64,000 bases of DNA, taken from contig NZ_JAWQJT010000001.1 in assembly GCF_033441515.1 (NCBI RefSeq), forward strand, positions 3,596,001-3,660,000. The letters run 5' to 3'. A program made the translations under genes and the position numbers. This stretch comes from Amycolatopsis solani. GTDB lineage: Bacteria; Actinomycetota; Actinomycetes; Mycobacteriales; Pseudonocardiaceae. Each line of letters opens with the position of its first letter. Within the stretch, counting starts at the first letter, position 1. Below are positions 1-7,945 of the stretch, one piece after another. The notes under the pieces were generated by a model. It ran no database searches, had not been told where the DNA came from, and worked only from the letters and a program-made list of their open reading frames with translations.

Positions 1-852
1 CAGCGGATCGAGCCGCTGGCTTCGGTGGACCCGTCGTCGGTGCCGTACTTTTCGCTGGCTCTGCTGCCTTCGCCGGCTTACGCTTCGCGCCAGTCGCCTG
101 CTTCTTCTTCCCCTTCGACTTCGTCCGGCGGCGAAGTCGTGGTGGTCGGCCTAGGCCCGGCGGGTCCTTCGTGGCTGACGCCGGAAGCGGCTGCCGAGCT
201 GGCCGAAGCCGAGCACATCGTGGGGTACGGCCCGTATGTCGCCCGGGTGCCGCAGAAGGCGGGCCAGCAGCGGCACGCGTCGGGCAACCGGGTCGAGGCG
301 GACCGGGCTCGGGAAGCCCTTGCCCTTGCCGCGGCCGGCGCCCGGGTGGCGGTGGTGTCTTCGGGTGACCCGGGCGTGTTCGCGATGGCGTCGGCTGTCC
401 TGGAGCAGGCGGCCGAAGGCCATGGCGGCGGTGTGCGGGTCCGTGTCGTCCCGGGCGTGACGGCAGCCCAGGCAGCGGCTTCGCGTGTTGGTGCGCCACT
501 GGGACACGACTATTGCGTGCTTTCGCTGTCGGATCGGTTGAAGCCGTGGGAGATCATCGAGAAGCGCCTGGACGCAGCGGGCGCGGCGGACCTGGTGCTG
601 GCGCTGTACAACCCGGCTTCGCGTACTCGGACGACTCAGCTGGCTGATGCTCGCTCGGTGTTGCTCCGCCACCGTTCCGCGTCGACCCCCGTCGTCGTGG
701 CGCGGGATGTGGGCGGCCCGGAGGAGGACATCCGCGTCACGACCCTCGGGGACCTCGATCCGTCCACTGTGGACATGCGCTGCCTGCTGATCGTGGGCTC
801 TTCCCGCACCCTCGTGGAGAACGGCATCGTCTGGACGCCCCGGAGTTACTAG
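1..852 (+). CDS. cobIJ: Precorrin-2 C20-/precorrin-3B C17-methyltransferase fusion, 3' part
   Basis: The reading frame is open from base 1, so the gene begins outside the window. The first residues (QRIEPLASVDPSSVPYFS) resemble the end of a CobI domain. A Ser/Pro-rich linker follows, then a complete CobJ-type SAM methyltransferase domain starting near VVVVGLGPAGPSWLTPEA, with the SSGDPGVFAMA loop and PGVTAAQAAAS motif typical of precorrin methyltransferases. CobJ methylates C17 and contracts the ring of precorrin-3B. A CobI-CobJ fusion is the arrangement known in mycobacteria. The stop is TAG at 850-852, five bases before a hairpin repeat that may terminate the transcript. The domain identity is secure; that the missing N-terminus is a full CobI is inferred from the linker side. 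Confidence 0.9.
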   Translation, partial: QRIEPLASVDPSSVPYFSLALLPSPAYASRQSPASSSPSTSSGGEVVVVGLGPAGPSWLTPEAAAELAEAEHIVGYGPYVARVPQKAGQQRHASGNRVEADRAREALALAAAGARVAVVSSGDPGVFAMASAVLEQAAEGHGGGVRVRVVPGVTAAQAAASRVGAPLGHDYCVLSLSDRLKPWEIIEKRLDAAGAADLVLALYNPASRTRTTQLADARSVLLRHRSASTPVVVARDVGGPEEDIRVTTLGDLDPSTVDMRCLLIVGSSRTLVENGIVWTPRSY

Positions 853-856
853 GACC

Positions 857-902
857 GTCGTGAGTGGTAAGTCGGGTTAGAACCCGACTTACCACTCACG
901 AC
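857..902. repeat. Family 1 hairpin palindrome, copy 1
   Basis: Perfect inverted repeat: 22-base arms (857-878 and 881-902) around the two bases AG. The outer arm reads GTCGTGAGTG, then the variable triplet GTA, then AGTCGGGTT. It lies just after the cobIJ stop and probably acts as a bidirectional terminator. Four further copies lie at 2399, 38632, 46210 and 51649, with compensated stem changes. Confidence 0.9.
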
Positions 903-954
903 CGGGTCAGCGGGTCGGGTCCTTGCCGTTCGGCTGGCGGGTTCCCGGCCCAGG
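857..954. repeat. 98-bp direct repeat, left copy (hairpin plus emb 3' end)
   Basis: Bases 857-954 match 2399-2496 over 98 bp with three mismatches (913, 942 and 949). The repeat holds family 1 hairpin copy 1 followed by a copy of the last 15 or so codons of the emb gene; read on the minus strand it gives PGPGTRQPNGKDPTR-stop against PGPGPRQPNGKDPTR in the real gene. Similarity ends after 954. The rest of emb is absent here, so this is a detached gene tail. Confidence 0.85.
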
Positions 955-1150
955 AACTCAGGCCGGCTAGGACCTTGAGCACGAAACCGCGGTGGTGTGC
1001 GGTGAGGAACGGGCAGATGATCAGTGCGGGCAGTAACCCGGCGACCGCCATGACCAAGGGGATGGTCCGAACGACCGTGGCCAGTGCTGAGCTCTGGGGC
1101 CCGGTGCCGGTCCGGGAGCTCAGCAGGGCCATCCAAGGAATCACCGACAC
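896..1150 (-). CDS. Possible small membrane protein
   Basis: An 84-residue frame with a GTG start preceded six bases upstream by GGAGGAG on the minus strand, which is the main argument that it is translated. The middle (about residues 23-48, LATVVRTIPLVMAVAGLLPA and ICPF) is hydrophobic enough for one or two membrane segments. The last 15 or so codons lie inside the duplicated emb tail but in another frame, so the C-terminus (PPAERQGPDPLTRS) looks captured from the repeat. I do not recognise a family. It could be a remnant or a chance frame in GC-rich DNA. Confidence 0.35.
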   Translation of the reverse strand: MSVIPWMALLSSRTGTGPQSSALATVVRTIPLVMAVAGLLPALIICPFLTAHHRGFVLKVLAGLSSWAGNPPAERQGPDPLTRS

Positions 1151-1248
1151 GACGTTCTCCTCCGCTGCGTCTCACCAGCTGACTGCCGGCTTCCGGCACC
1201 AGTGGAACATCGAGGACGTCATGGTACCTGGCGAAGGTCGGGGGGTTC

Positions 1249-1254
1249 TAAAGT
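1249..1254 (+). promoter_or_regulatory. Candidate -10 element, near-leaderless start
   Basis: TAAAGT at 1249-1254 fits the actinobacterial TANNNT -10 consensus. It would place the transcript start near 1261, only about five bases before the ATG at 1266. No Shine-Dalgarno sequence is seen, which agrees with a near-leaderless mRNA. No convincing -35 was found. Confidence 0.4.
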
Positions 1255-1265
1255 AGTCTGGTGCC

Positions 1266-2405
1266 ATGCCACGTTCATTACCTGGTGCGGCTGACCTGCA
1301 GCTGGTCAGTCATGCTGCCCACCAGGGACTCGATGTCACCGCCAGGCAAGTGGAACGATGGCGTCATCAGGGTTTGCTCCCCCGGAATCTCACCCGTGCG
1401 CTCGGCCGGGGGCGAGGCAGCGAGTCCGCACCCGCTCCGGGGGCGGCCGAACTGGTGGGGTGGCTGGCTCGGCACGCACGGCCGGGCCATCGTCCGCACG
1501 ATCTCGCGTTGCGTGCGTTCGGTGAGGGCTTCGCCGTTCCCGAACAGACCGTGCGCGCGGCCTTCATCGCGGCGATCGGTCGCGTTGTCGTGCCGGGCGA
1601 GCTGTCCGGCGGTTCAGCCGTCGCGCCGAACGCGGCCGTCAGTGATCTGATCGCCTCCGGCCTGGGCGGCGGGTCGCTGGTCCCGGCCCGGGTCCGACGC
1701 ATCGACCGAGGGCTCGCGAGAATGGGAATCGATTGGGCGAACCCGGAGTTGGCGTCGCTCGATCCGGGTTTCGAGTCGGGTGATGGGCTCGTCGAGAACG
1801 CCGATGCTGCCCTGGCCGCCGCGCAAATGGCTCTGACAGGTGGGGATGCCGCCGATGTCGCGACCTTGGGCAAGCTGGCCCGCGCAATGGCCCCCGACGG
1901 TGCGGCTGCTCCTTTCGCCGGTCGGCTGGAATACCAGTGGCCAGACCAAGGGAGCGATGGCGTTGACAACCTCGTCGACGAAGAGGGCAACTTTTCCTTG
2001 CTTCCGAAAGGGGACTTCCGCGACCACCTCCGCGAGGTGGTTCATGCGGTCTCCCCGGCAGAACTGCTGGCAGCGTGGCACGCGGCGGAGTTGCTGCCGG
2101 CTTGGGCTGACGATCTCTGCGAAGTCGTCGAGCGGGAGATCGCAGCAGGAACACCCGGGCAGAGGAGTCAGGAGTGGTTCTTCGCCGCGCTCGGGCCGTC
2201 CCGGTCTTTTCTCATGATCGCCTTGCGCGACAGGAAGAGGCGACCAGCGGACACCGCCATGACGGCGATGTTGCTGATCTCCATGCGACTCATGCTCGAC
2301 GCGCTCCGGGAGCGCGTACCGGACGGCCATTTCGACCTACTGGCCCATCCGGTGGCCATGCCCGCGTTCTTGACCGATTTCATGAGCACGCGATCGACGT
2401 CGTGA
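1266..2405 (+). CDS. Hypothetical protein with N-terminal MerR-like helix-turn-helix
   Basis: A 379-residue protein of unknown function. Residues about 18-38 (GLDVTARQVERWRHQGLLPR) resemble the first helices of MerR or excisionase DNA-binding domains; the remainder matches no family I can name. The gene lies wholly between the two 98-bp direct repeats, so it arrived or was rearranged there as a unit. Codon 5 is TTA (1278-1280), the rare leucine codon that in streptomycetes makes translation depend on bldA tRNA. The stop TGA (2403-2405) lies inside hairpin copy 2, giving the end Thr-Ser-stop. A DNA-binding role is inferred from the short motif only. Confidence 0.65.
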   Translation: MPRSLPGAADLQLVSHAAHQGLDVTARQVERWRHQGLLPRNLTRALGRGRGSESAPAPGAAELVGWLARHARPGHRPHDLALRAFGEGFAVPEQTVRAAFIAAIGRVVVPGELSGGSAVAPNAAVSDLIASGLGGGSLVPARVRRIDRGLARMGIDWANPELASLDPGFESGDGLVENADAALAAAQMALTGGDAADVATLGKLARAMAPDGAAAPFAGRLEYQWPDQGSDGVDNLVDEEGNFSLLPKGDFRDHLREVVHAVSPAELLAAWHAAELLPAWADDLCEVVEREIAAGTPGQRSQEWFFAALGPSRSFLMIALRDRKRRPADTAMTAMLLISMRLMLDALRERVPDGHFDLLAHPVAMPAFLTDFMSTRSTS

Positions 2406-2444
2406 GTGGTAAGTCGGGTTAGAACCCGACTTACCACTCACGAC
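2399..2444. repeat. Family 1 hairpin palindrome, copy 2
   Basis: Perfect 22-base arms (2399-2420, 2423-2444) around AG, same sequence as copy 1. It supplies the TGA stop of the plus-strand gene ending at 2405 and lies four bases past the stop of the convergent emb gene, so it can terminate both. With 2445-2496 it forms the right copy of the 98-bp direct repeat. Confidence 0.9.
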
Positions 2445-2448
2445 CGGG

Positions 2449-5400
2449 TCAGCGCGTCGGGTCCTTGCCGTTCGGCTGGCGGGGTCCCGGTCCAGGCGAC
2501 CACCAACCCGGCACCGTCTTCTCCCCGTGCACCACCGTCGGTGCGATGCCTTCCGTGAACGGCTCGATCTGCAGCAGCTGGCCCCACGACTGGCTCGGCT
2601 GCCCGATCAGGTAACTCGGGACCTCCGGCTCCTCGGCCAGCTCCTCCAGCCACCCGATCGGACCGCCGTTCGTCGATGACGCCCAGTTCGCCTCGTCCGC
2701 CAGGCCGCCCGCGGTGATGCGGTAGGCCGGGACCTGGGAAATGCCGTCGTGGGACGTCACCGGCTGGACGCACGGGTACACGAACGACGCCGGCCAGTCG
2801 ACGTACACCGGCTTCGCGCCGATGCGGTCCGTCAGCGTCGTGAACGTCGGGACGCGGGGGGCGGACGCCGCGATCCAGCCGTCCTCCGTGAGGTCGTTGT
2901 CGACGATGTTGATGCGGACCGCGTCCGTCTCCGGGGGGAGGTCGCGCAGGTTGATGCGGGTGTCGTTCCAGCCGTTGGTGCCCGAGCCCGGCGGGAGCAC
3001 GAACTGGCTGCGGACGATCTTCACGCCGTCCGGGGTGTTGTGGCCGTAGTCGAGGCTGACCGACGTCGGGCGGCGGGCCGCGCCCGCGGTCGCCACCACG
3101 ATCTGGCCGTCCGCCGGCTTCTCCGTCAGCGCGTACCAGTCGCTGCGCAGCCGCCCGGCGCGGGTTTCCGGGTCGAGGAAGCTCGACCACATCGGCACCT
3201 TGTCCGGCGTGAACCCGTGCGGCGGCTCGGCCAGCGGGTCCTTGTCGTCGACCGGGCGGGTGTGGAAGCCGGTCTGGACGCGGCCGTTGTCCTGGTCCGG
3301 GTTCGGCAGGGGCGAGTTCTCCTGCGGCTTCTCCGCGACGGTCCGCTGCTCGGACTGCGTGTGCAGGATGCTCGTCGCCGCGTCGCGCTCGACCATCACG
3401 TGGTCGGACAGGTTGCAGCTCTTGCCGAACAGGTGCCCGACGTTCGCCGCGCCGAGGCTGTAGCTGCCGGCCTGGTTGTGGATCGCCCACGCCATCGTGA
3501 CGAACTCTCCCGCCGCCACCAGGCCGCAGACCACCACCAGCGAAAGCGACCCGAGCCGCAGCGCGCGCAGCCGGCCCTCCTGGACCTGGGCGGGCGCGCC
3601 CGGGCGGTGCGCGCGGACGTTCTCGACGAACGCGTATATCCCGGCGATCGCGGCCGCCACCAGCAGGATCGTGGACAGGCCGATGCCGCCGATGGACGGC
3701 GCCACGTTCGTCCACTGGACGCCGAGGCGTGAGACGAACCAGTAGGTGTTCGGCCCGGTCGCGGCCAGCGCGGCGACGACCAGCAGCCCGGCCAGGAAGG
3801 CCGCGCGGTTGCGTTTGGACCGCAGCACCGTCGAGCTGGTCGCGAGCGCGGTCAGCGCCGCCATCGACGCGCCGACCGCGGCGAACGCGCCGAAGTGGTG
3901 CGTCCACTTCGTCGGGGTCAGGGCCAGCAGCAGGAAGAACAACGCCGTCGTGCCGATCAGGCGGCGCGCGGGGCCGAGCGCCGCGCCCTGGATGCGGCCG
4001 CGGCGCAGCAGCATCACCAGGCAGGTGGCCGTGCAGAGGCCGACCAGCAGCACCGGGAACCGGCGTGGCGCCGAGCCGTCCGGCAGGCTCTCGAACAACA
4101 GCTGGTAGCGCGCGAGCTCCTGGAACCACGACAGGTTCGGGCCGACCTGCGTGCGGATCCGGGTGGCTTCCTGCACGGTCGCGAACGTCTGGTCGGCGAA
4201 CACCACGACCAGCACGAGCAGCCCGGCCGCGGCGAGCGGCGCCAGCACCGGGAGCCAGCCGCTTTCGTTCGCGCGCTGGCGCACCAGCTTGAACAGCGGC
4301 CGCGCGGCGACCAGGAACGGCGCCACCGCGATCAGCCCGGTCGGCGTCGCGGCCAGCGTGAACCCGGCCGCGGTCAGGCCGAGGCACAGCGGCAGCAGCC
4401 GCCGCGTCACCAGCGTGCGCTCGACCGCGCAGATCGCCAGCAGCGAGCCGAGCGCGGCCACCGGTTCCGGTCGGACGCCGTTGTTGTAGGGCATCCACCA
4501 GATCAGGAACACCGTCGCCGCGGCCCAGCTGGCCGGGCGGCTGGTGCGGATCTGGGTGCCGAGGCGCGGCATCACCTCGCGGCTGATCAGCAGCCAGCTG
4601 AGCACGCCGAGCAGGAACGACGGGAGCCGGATCCACGGCGGCACCGTGCTGACGTGCGTCATCAGCTCGAACACATGGTAGAACCAGCCGAACGGCGCCT
4701 CGGCGACGCCGAACCAGCGGTGGTAGTTCGTCAGGTAACCGGTCGACTCGGTGACCCGGGCCATCGTGAGGATGTAGCCGTCGTCCGAGGTCACCGGCCC
4801 GATGAAGACCCACGCGCCGAGCGCGGCGATCACCGTGGCGTCCCGCAGCGTCAGCCGCCACCAGCCGACCGGCGCCCAGCGCGGGGCGCGGCGCGCGAAG
4901 CCGGAGTCGCGCCGCCAGACGGCGATCATGCAGCCGATCAGCGACAGAATGGCGACCACGCCGACGACGATCTTCAGCGCGGTCGGCGACGTCTGGTAGC
5001 GCGTGTCCGGCACGACCGAGACGTGCAGGCCGGCGATGGGATCCTTGCTCGAGTTGATCGAGGAGTAGATGCCGACGAGCCGCGGCCGGACGTCCCCTTC
5101 GGCGTGGAAGATCGGCGTCCCCGCCACGGCGAGGGTCATCTGCGTCGCGTCGACGTCCAGCTCGACGTCGCACTTCTCGGCGGGCAGCGGCTGCTGGGCG
5201 ATCTGCTGGCCCTGGCTGGAGGCGAACAGCACGCCGTTGTCGACGCGCAGCTGGAGGCCGACGCCCTTGCCGGAGTTCGGGTCGGTGCGCCCGTCCGGCA
5301 CGGTGGCGAACAGCAGGCCCGGGCCGTTCGTGCGGGCGTCGACCGAGCGGATCGCCGCGCACGGCAGCTCGGCCCGCAGGTCCTGGGCCCAGTACCCGGT

Positions 5401-5538
5401 CAAGGGCGCGTTGACGGAGCGGGTGTCGCTGCCGGTCGGCCAGACGACCTCCGCCGTGTCCTGCACCACCGGCAGGAAGGGGAAAGCCAGCGCGCACAAG
5501 GCCGAGAGCAACCCCAGCGCTACGGCAATCAGACGCAT
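2449..5538 (-). CDS. EmbA/B/C-family arabinosyltransferase
   Basis: A 1029-residue integral membrane GT-C glycosyltransferase that transfers arabinose from decaprenyl-phospho-arabinose to build arabinan of the cell-wall arabinogalactan or lipoarabinomannan. The N-terminus (MRLIAVALGLLSALCALAFP) is the first membrane helix. The catalytic loop is SDDGYILTMARV, with Asp252 and Asp253, followed by GYLTNYHRWFG and many hydrophobic segments to about residue 690; the last 350 or so residues are the soluble carbohydrate-binding domain of the family. Length agrees with mycobacterial Emb proteins (about 1100). Leu269 occupies the position of Met306 in M. tuberculosis EmbB, a well-known ethambutol-resistance site. 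A single emb gene is seen here, so A, B or C cannot be assigned. It interrupts the cobalamin genes. Confidence 0.93.
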   Translation of the reverse strand: MRLIAVALGLLSALCALAFPFLPVVQDTAEVVWPTGSDTRSVNAPLTGYWAQDLRAELPCAAIRSVDARTNGPGLLFATVPDGRTDPNSGKGVGLQLRVDNGVLFASSQGQQIAQQPLPAEKCDVELDVDATQMTLAVAGTPIFHAEGDVRPRLVGIYSSINSSKDPIAGLHVSVVPDTRYQTSPTALKIVVGVVAILSLIGCMIAVWRRDSGFARRAPRWAPVGWWRLTLRDATVIAALGAWVFIGPVTSDDGYILTMARVTESTGYLTNYHRWFGVAEAPFGWFYHVFELMTHVSTVPPWIRLPSFLLGVLSWLLISREVMPRLGTQIRTSRPASWAAATVFLIWWMPYNNGVRPEPVAALGSLLAICAVERTLVTRRLLPLCLGLTAAGFTLAATPTGLIAVAPFLVAARPLFKLVRQRANESGWLPVLAPLAAAGLLVLVVVFADQTFATVQEATRIRTQVGPNLSWFQELARYQLLFESLPDGSAPRRFPVLLVGLCTATCLVMLLRRGRIQGAALGPARRLIGTTALFFLLLALTPTKWTHHFGAFAAVGASMAALTALATSSTVLRSKRNRAAFLAGLLVVAALAATGPNTYWFVSRLGVQWTNVAPSIGGIGLSTILLVAAAIAGIYAFVENVRAHRPGAPAQVQEGRLRALRLGSLSLVVVCGLVAAGEFVTMAWAIHNQAGSYSLGAANVGHLFGKSCNLSDHVMVERDAATSILHTQSEQRTVAEKPQENSPLPNPDQDNGRVQTGFHTRPVDDKDPLAEPPHGFTPDKVPMWSSFLDPETRAGRLRSDWYALTEKPADGQIVVATAGAARRPTSVSLDYGHNTPDGVKIVRSQFVLPPGSGTNGWNDTRINLRDLPPETDAVRINIVDNDLTEDGWIAASAPRVPTFTTLTDRIGAKPVYVDWPASFVYPCVQPVTSHDGISQVPAYRITAGGLADEANWASSTNGGPIGWLEELAEEPEVPSYLIGQPSQSWGQLLQIEPFTEGIAPTVVHGEKTVPGWWSPGPGPRQPNGKDPTR

Positions 5539-5556
5539 CGGCGCAACGCTAACGGG

Positions 5557-6216
5557 TCAGCGACCGGCGGCTGACGCAGCCCCCGGATCACGCGGGGTGA
5601 ACCGCCCGTGGTGGACCGCCTCGGTCAGGGGACGGCGGTTGCGCCAGCCGTGGCGCTCCAGGTCCGGCACTGTCTCGAGCCGGCTCACCGGGCCCACGCA
5701 GAGCCACGCGACCGGCCGGACGCCGTCGGGGATGCCGAGCAGCTCGCTCAGGAACGGCTCCCGGTAGAAGCTCACCCAGCCGACGCCGAGGCCTTCCGCG
5801 GTGGCGGCGAGCCAGAGGTTCTGGATCGCCAGGCACACCGAGTACAGGCCGGCGTCGGCGATCGCGTGCCTGCCGAGCACGTCGGGCGCGCCGCGGGCCG
5901 GGTCGTAGGTGACGACGATGCCGAGACTCGCTTCGAGGATGCCTTCGATCTTGATGTTCGCGAAGGTGCTCGCGCGGTCTTCGGCGAGCTGCGCGGCGAA
6001 GACTTCGCGCTCCTCGTGGACGTGCTTCGCGAACTTCTCCCGCGTCGGGTGGTCCTCGACCAGCACGAAGTCCCAGGGCTGGGTGAGCCCGACGCTGGGC
6101 GCGGCGTGCGCGGCTTCGAGCACTCTCGTCAACGTCGCTTCGGGGATGGGCGCGCCGGTGAACTCGCCGCGGACGTCCCGCCGCTTGCGCAGGACTTCGT
6201 AGAACTCTTCGATCAT
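5557..6216 (-). CDS. bluB: 5,6-dimethylbenzimidazole synthase (BluB, nitroreductase fold)
   Basis: A 219-residue flavin enzyme of the nitroreductase superfamily. BluB fragments reduced FMN with oxygen to make dimethylbenzimidazole, the lower ligand of cobalamin. The start MIEEFYEVLRKRRDVRGEF has the family's RRDVR flavin-binding segment; PSVGLTQPWDFVLV and the late segment GLGVGWVSFYREPF also match. The ATG at 6216 overlaps the cobK stop by ATGA, which decides the start over an in-frame ATG at 6231. It is the last gene of the cobL-cobM-oxidoreductase-cobK-bluB run, and this context favours BluB over a generic nitroreductase. Confidence 0.9.
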   Translation of the reverse strand: MIEEFYEVLRKRRDVRGEFTGAPIPEATLTRVLEAAHAAPSVGLTQPWDFVLVEDHPTREKFAKHVHEEREVFAAQLAEDRASTFANIKIEGILEASLGIVVTYDPARGAPDVLGRHAIADAGLYSVCLAIQNLWLAATAEGLGVGWVSFYREPFLSELLGIPDGVRPVAWLCVGPVSRLETVPDLERHGWRNRRPLTEAVHHGRFTPRDPGAASAAGR

Positions 6217-6932
6217 CGGCGCAGCACCCATTCGACGGCTTCGGGGACGGTCGTGGCGGTCTCGGCCGCCGGCCGCGGCGGGCGCCGGACGATCAGGACG
6301 GGCTTGCGCAGCTCCCGGGCCGCGGTCAGCTTCGCGCTGGTCTGCCCGCCGCCGGAGTCCTTGGTGACCAGGACGTCGACGCGCTCGAGCAGGGCGCGTT
6401 CGGCGTCGACTTCGTACGGCCCGCGGGCGAGGATCAGCTCGTGGTGGCGTGGCAGCGGGGGTGCGGGCGGATCGACGCAGCGGATCAGGAACCACAGGTC
6501 GTCGAGGTGCGCGAACGCGGGCAGCCCCTGGCGGCCGCTGGTGAGGAACACGCGTTTCCCCAGGCCGGGGAGCTGCCGCGCGGCGTCGGCGAGGTCGTCC
6601 GCCCAGTGCCAGACGTCCTGCGGCGACGGCTGCCGTCCCGGGCGGGCGAGTCGCAGGAGGGGAGTGCCGGTCAGTTCCGCCGCCTTCGCCGCGTTGGCGC
6701 CGATGCGCTCGGCGAAGGGATGGGTGGCGTCGACGACGGCGGCCACGTCGTGCTCGCGCAGCCAGGTCGCGAGTCCTTCAGGGCCGCCGAAGCCGCCGAC
6801 GCGCACTTCGCCGGCAGGCAGCCGTGGCCGTGCGACGCGTCCGGCGAGCGAAGAGACAACGCGGACTTCGCGCGCTGTCAGGGCTTCGGCGAGTTGCCGG
6901 GCTTCGCCGGTGCCGCCGAGGATGAGGATCAC
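6213..6932 (-). CDS. cobK: Precorrin-6A reductase
   Basis: A 239-residue CobK/CbiJ protein that reduces precorrin-6A to dihydro-precorrin-6B with NADPH. The N-terminus VILILGGTGEARQLAEAL is the characteristic nucleotide-binding start; DATHPFAERIGANAAKA and the late VTKDSGGGQTSAKLTAAREL are signature segments. The GTG start at 6930-6932 overlaps the upstream oxidoreductase stop by GTGA, and the stop overlaps the bluB start, so translation is probably coupled through the operon. Confidence 0.93.
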   Translation of the reverse strand: MILILGGTGEARQLAEALTAREVRVVSSLAGRVARPRLPAGEVRVGGFGGPEGLATWLREHDVAAVVDATHPFAERIGANAAKAAELTGTPLLRLARPGRQPSPQDVWHWADDLADAARQLPGLGKRVFLTSGRQGLPAFAHLDDLWFLIRCVDPPAPPLPRHHELILARGPYEVDAERALLERVDVLVTKDSGGGQTSAKLTAARELRKPVLIVRRPPRPAAETATTVPEAVEWVLRR

Positions 6933-7945
6933 CGGGGCCGTCCGTACCCGACGGCCTCGCGCCACCGGTCGAGCGTCCGCAGGTTGGCGATGGTCTCCGC
7001 CCAGGTCAGCTCGGGTGCCTGCCGGTCGCCGACGTGCGCGGCGACGTGGTCCGCTTCGCGCGCGAAGATGCCTTGGGTCGCCTCGACCTCGATGACCTCG
7101 GGTTCGCCGCCGGCCGGGGTCAGGATGATCTCCGACGTGCCCGGCGTCCGCAGCGGGTGGATCCACGCGGGCCGCGGGACGTGGATGTGCCCGCGCGAGC
7201 CGTACACGCGGATGCCGTCTTCGCGGGTCAGCCGGATGCCGCACGAGATCGTCGCGAGGATGTCGCCGGGCAGCCGGAGCAGGCCGGTCGCGTACTCGTC
7301 GACGCCGTCCGCGCTCAGCCGGGCCATCCCGCTGACTTCGGTCGGCTCCACGACGGCTTCGCCGGTCGCGGCCTGGGCGACCAGCCGGGCCAGCGACGTG
7401 CAGTAGCAGCCGACGTCGAGGATCCCGCCCCCGCCGAGCGCGGGATCGCTGAGACGGGCCGTCTCCTCGGGGTTGCTGTCGAAGGAGAAGGAGGTGTCGA
7501 CCGCGCGGACTTCGCCGATCGCGCCGCTCGCGATCAGCTCGGCCAGCCGCCGCGTCTGCGGGTGCAGCCGGTACATGAACCCTTCCATCAGGAAGACGTC
7601 GTGCTTCCGCGCGGCGGCGATGACCGCCTCGGCGTCGGCGGCGGTGAGCGTCAGCGGCTTCTCGCACAGCACGTGCTTGCCCGCTTCGGCGGCGGCGATC
7701 GCCCACTGTTTGTGCAGGGCGTGCGGGGTCGAGACGTAGACGGCGTCGACCTCCGGGTCGGCGAGGAGGTCTTCGTAGCTGCCGTAGGCCTTCGGGATGT
7801 CGAACCGCGCGGCGAACTCCCGCGCCCGGGAGGCCTCGCGCGTGCCGACGGCGGTCAGCGTGCCGTGCCGGCTTTCTTCGACACCCGCGGCGAAGTGGCC
7901 GGCGATCGTCCCGGCGGCCAGCAGGCCCCAGCGCAGTTCCGTCAC
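6929..7945 (-). CDS. Gfo/Idh/MocA-family NAD(P)-dependent oxidoreductase
   Basis: A 338-residue two-domain oxidoreductase. The N-terminal Rossmann domain starts at LRWGLLAAGTIAGHFA; the family's EKP motif is in GKHVLCEKPLTLTAADAE (near residue 95), followed by FLMEGFMYRLHPQTRRL. The C-terminal domain carries GGGGILDVGCYC with the usual Asp. These enzymes generally oxidise sugar or cyclitol substrates; the substrate here is unknown. It sits between cobM and cobK with GTGA overlaps on both sides, so it is co-translated with cobalamin enzymes although it is not a recognised pathway member. Confidence 0.88.
   Translation of the reverse strand: MTELRWGLLAAGTIAGHFAAGVEESRHGTLTAVGTREASRAREFAARFDIPKAYGSYEDLLADPEVDAVYVSTPHALHKQWAIAAAEAGKHVLCEKPLTLTAADAEAVIAAARKHDVFLMEGFMYRLHPQTRRLAELIASGAIGEVRAVDTSFSFDSNPEETARLSDPALGGGGILDVGCYCTSLARLVAQAATGEAVVEPTEVSGMARLSADGVDEYATGLLRLPGDILATISCGIRLTREDGIRVYGSRGHIHVPRPAWIHPLRTPGTSEIILTPAGGEPEVIEVEATQGIFAREADHVAAHVGDRQAPELTWAETIANLRTLDRWREAVGYGRPR

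Noticed and set aside
857..2496. Integrated mobile element with att sites
   Set aside because: The repeats fit such a history, but no integrase, transposase or recombinase was seen in the 1.5-kb segment, so I report only the repeats.
2438..5497. A 1019-residue frame opposite in phase to emb on the same strand, and several other frames of 300-1000 residues overlapping real genes
   Set aside because: Low-complexity Arg/Ala/Gly/Pro composition with no domain; GC-rich third positions keep alternate frames open. The overlapped genes have clear families.
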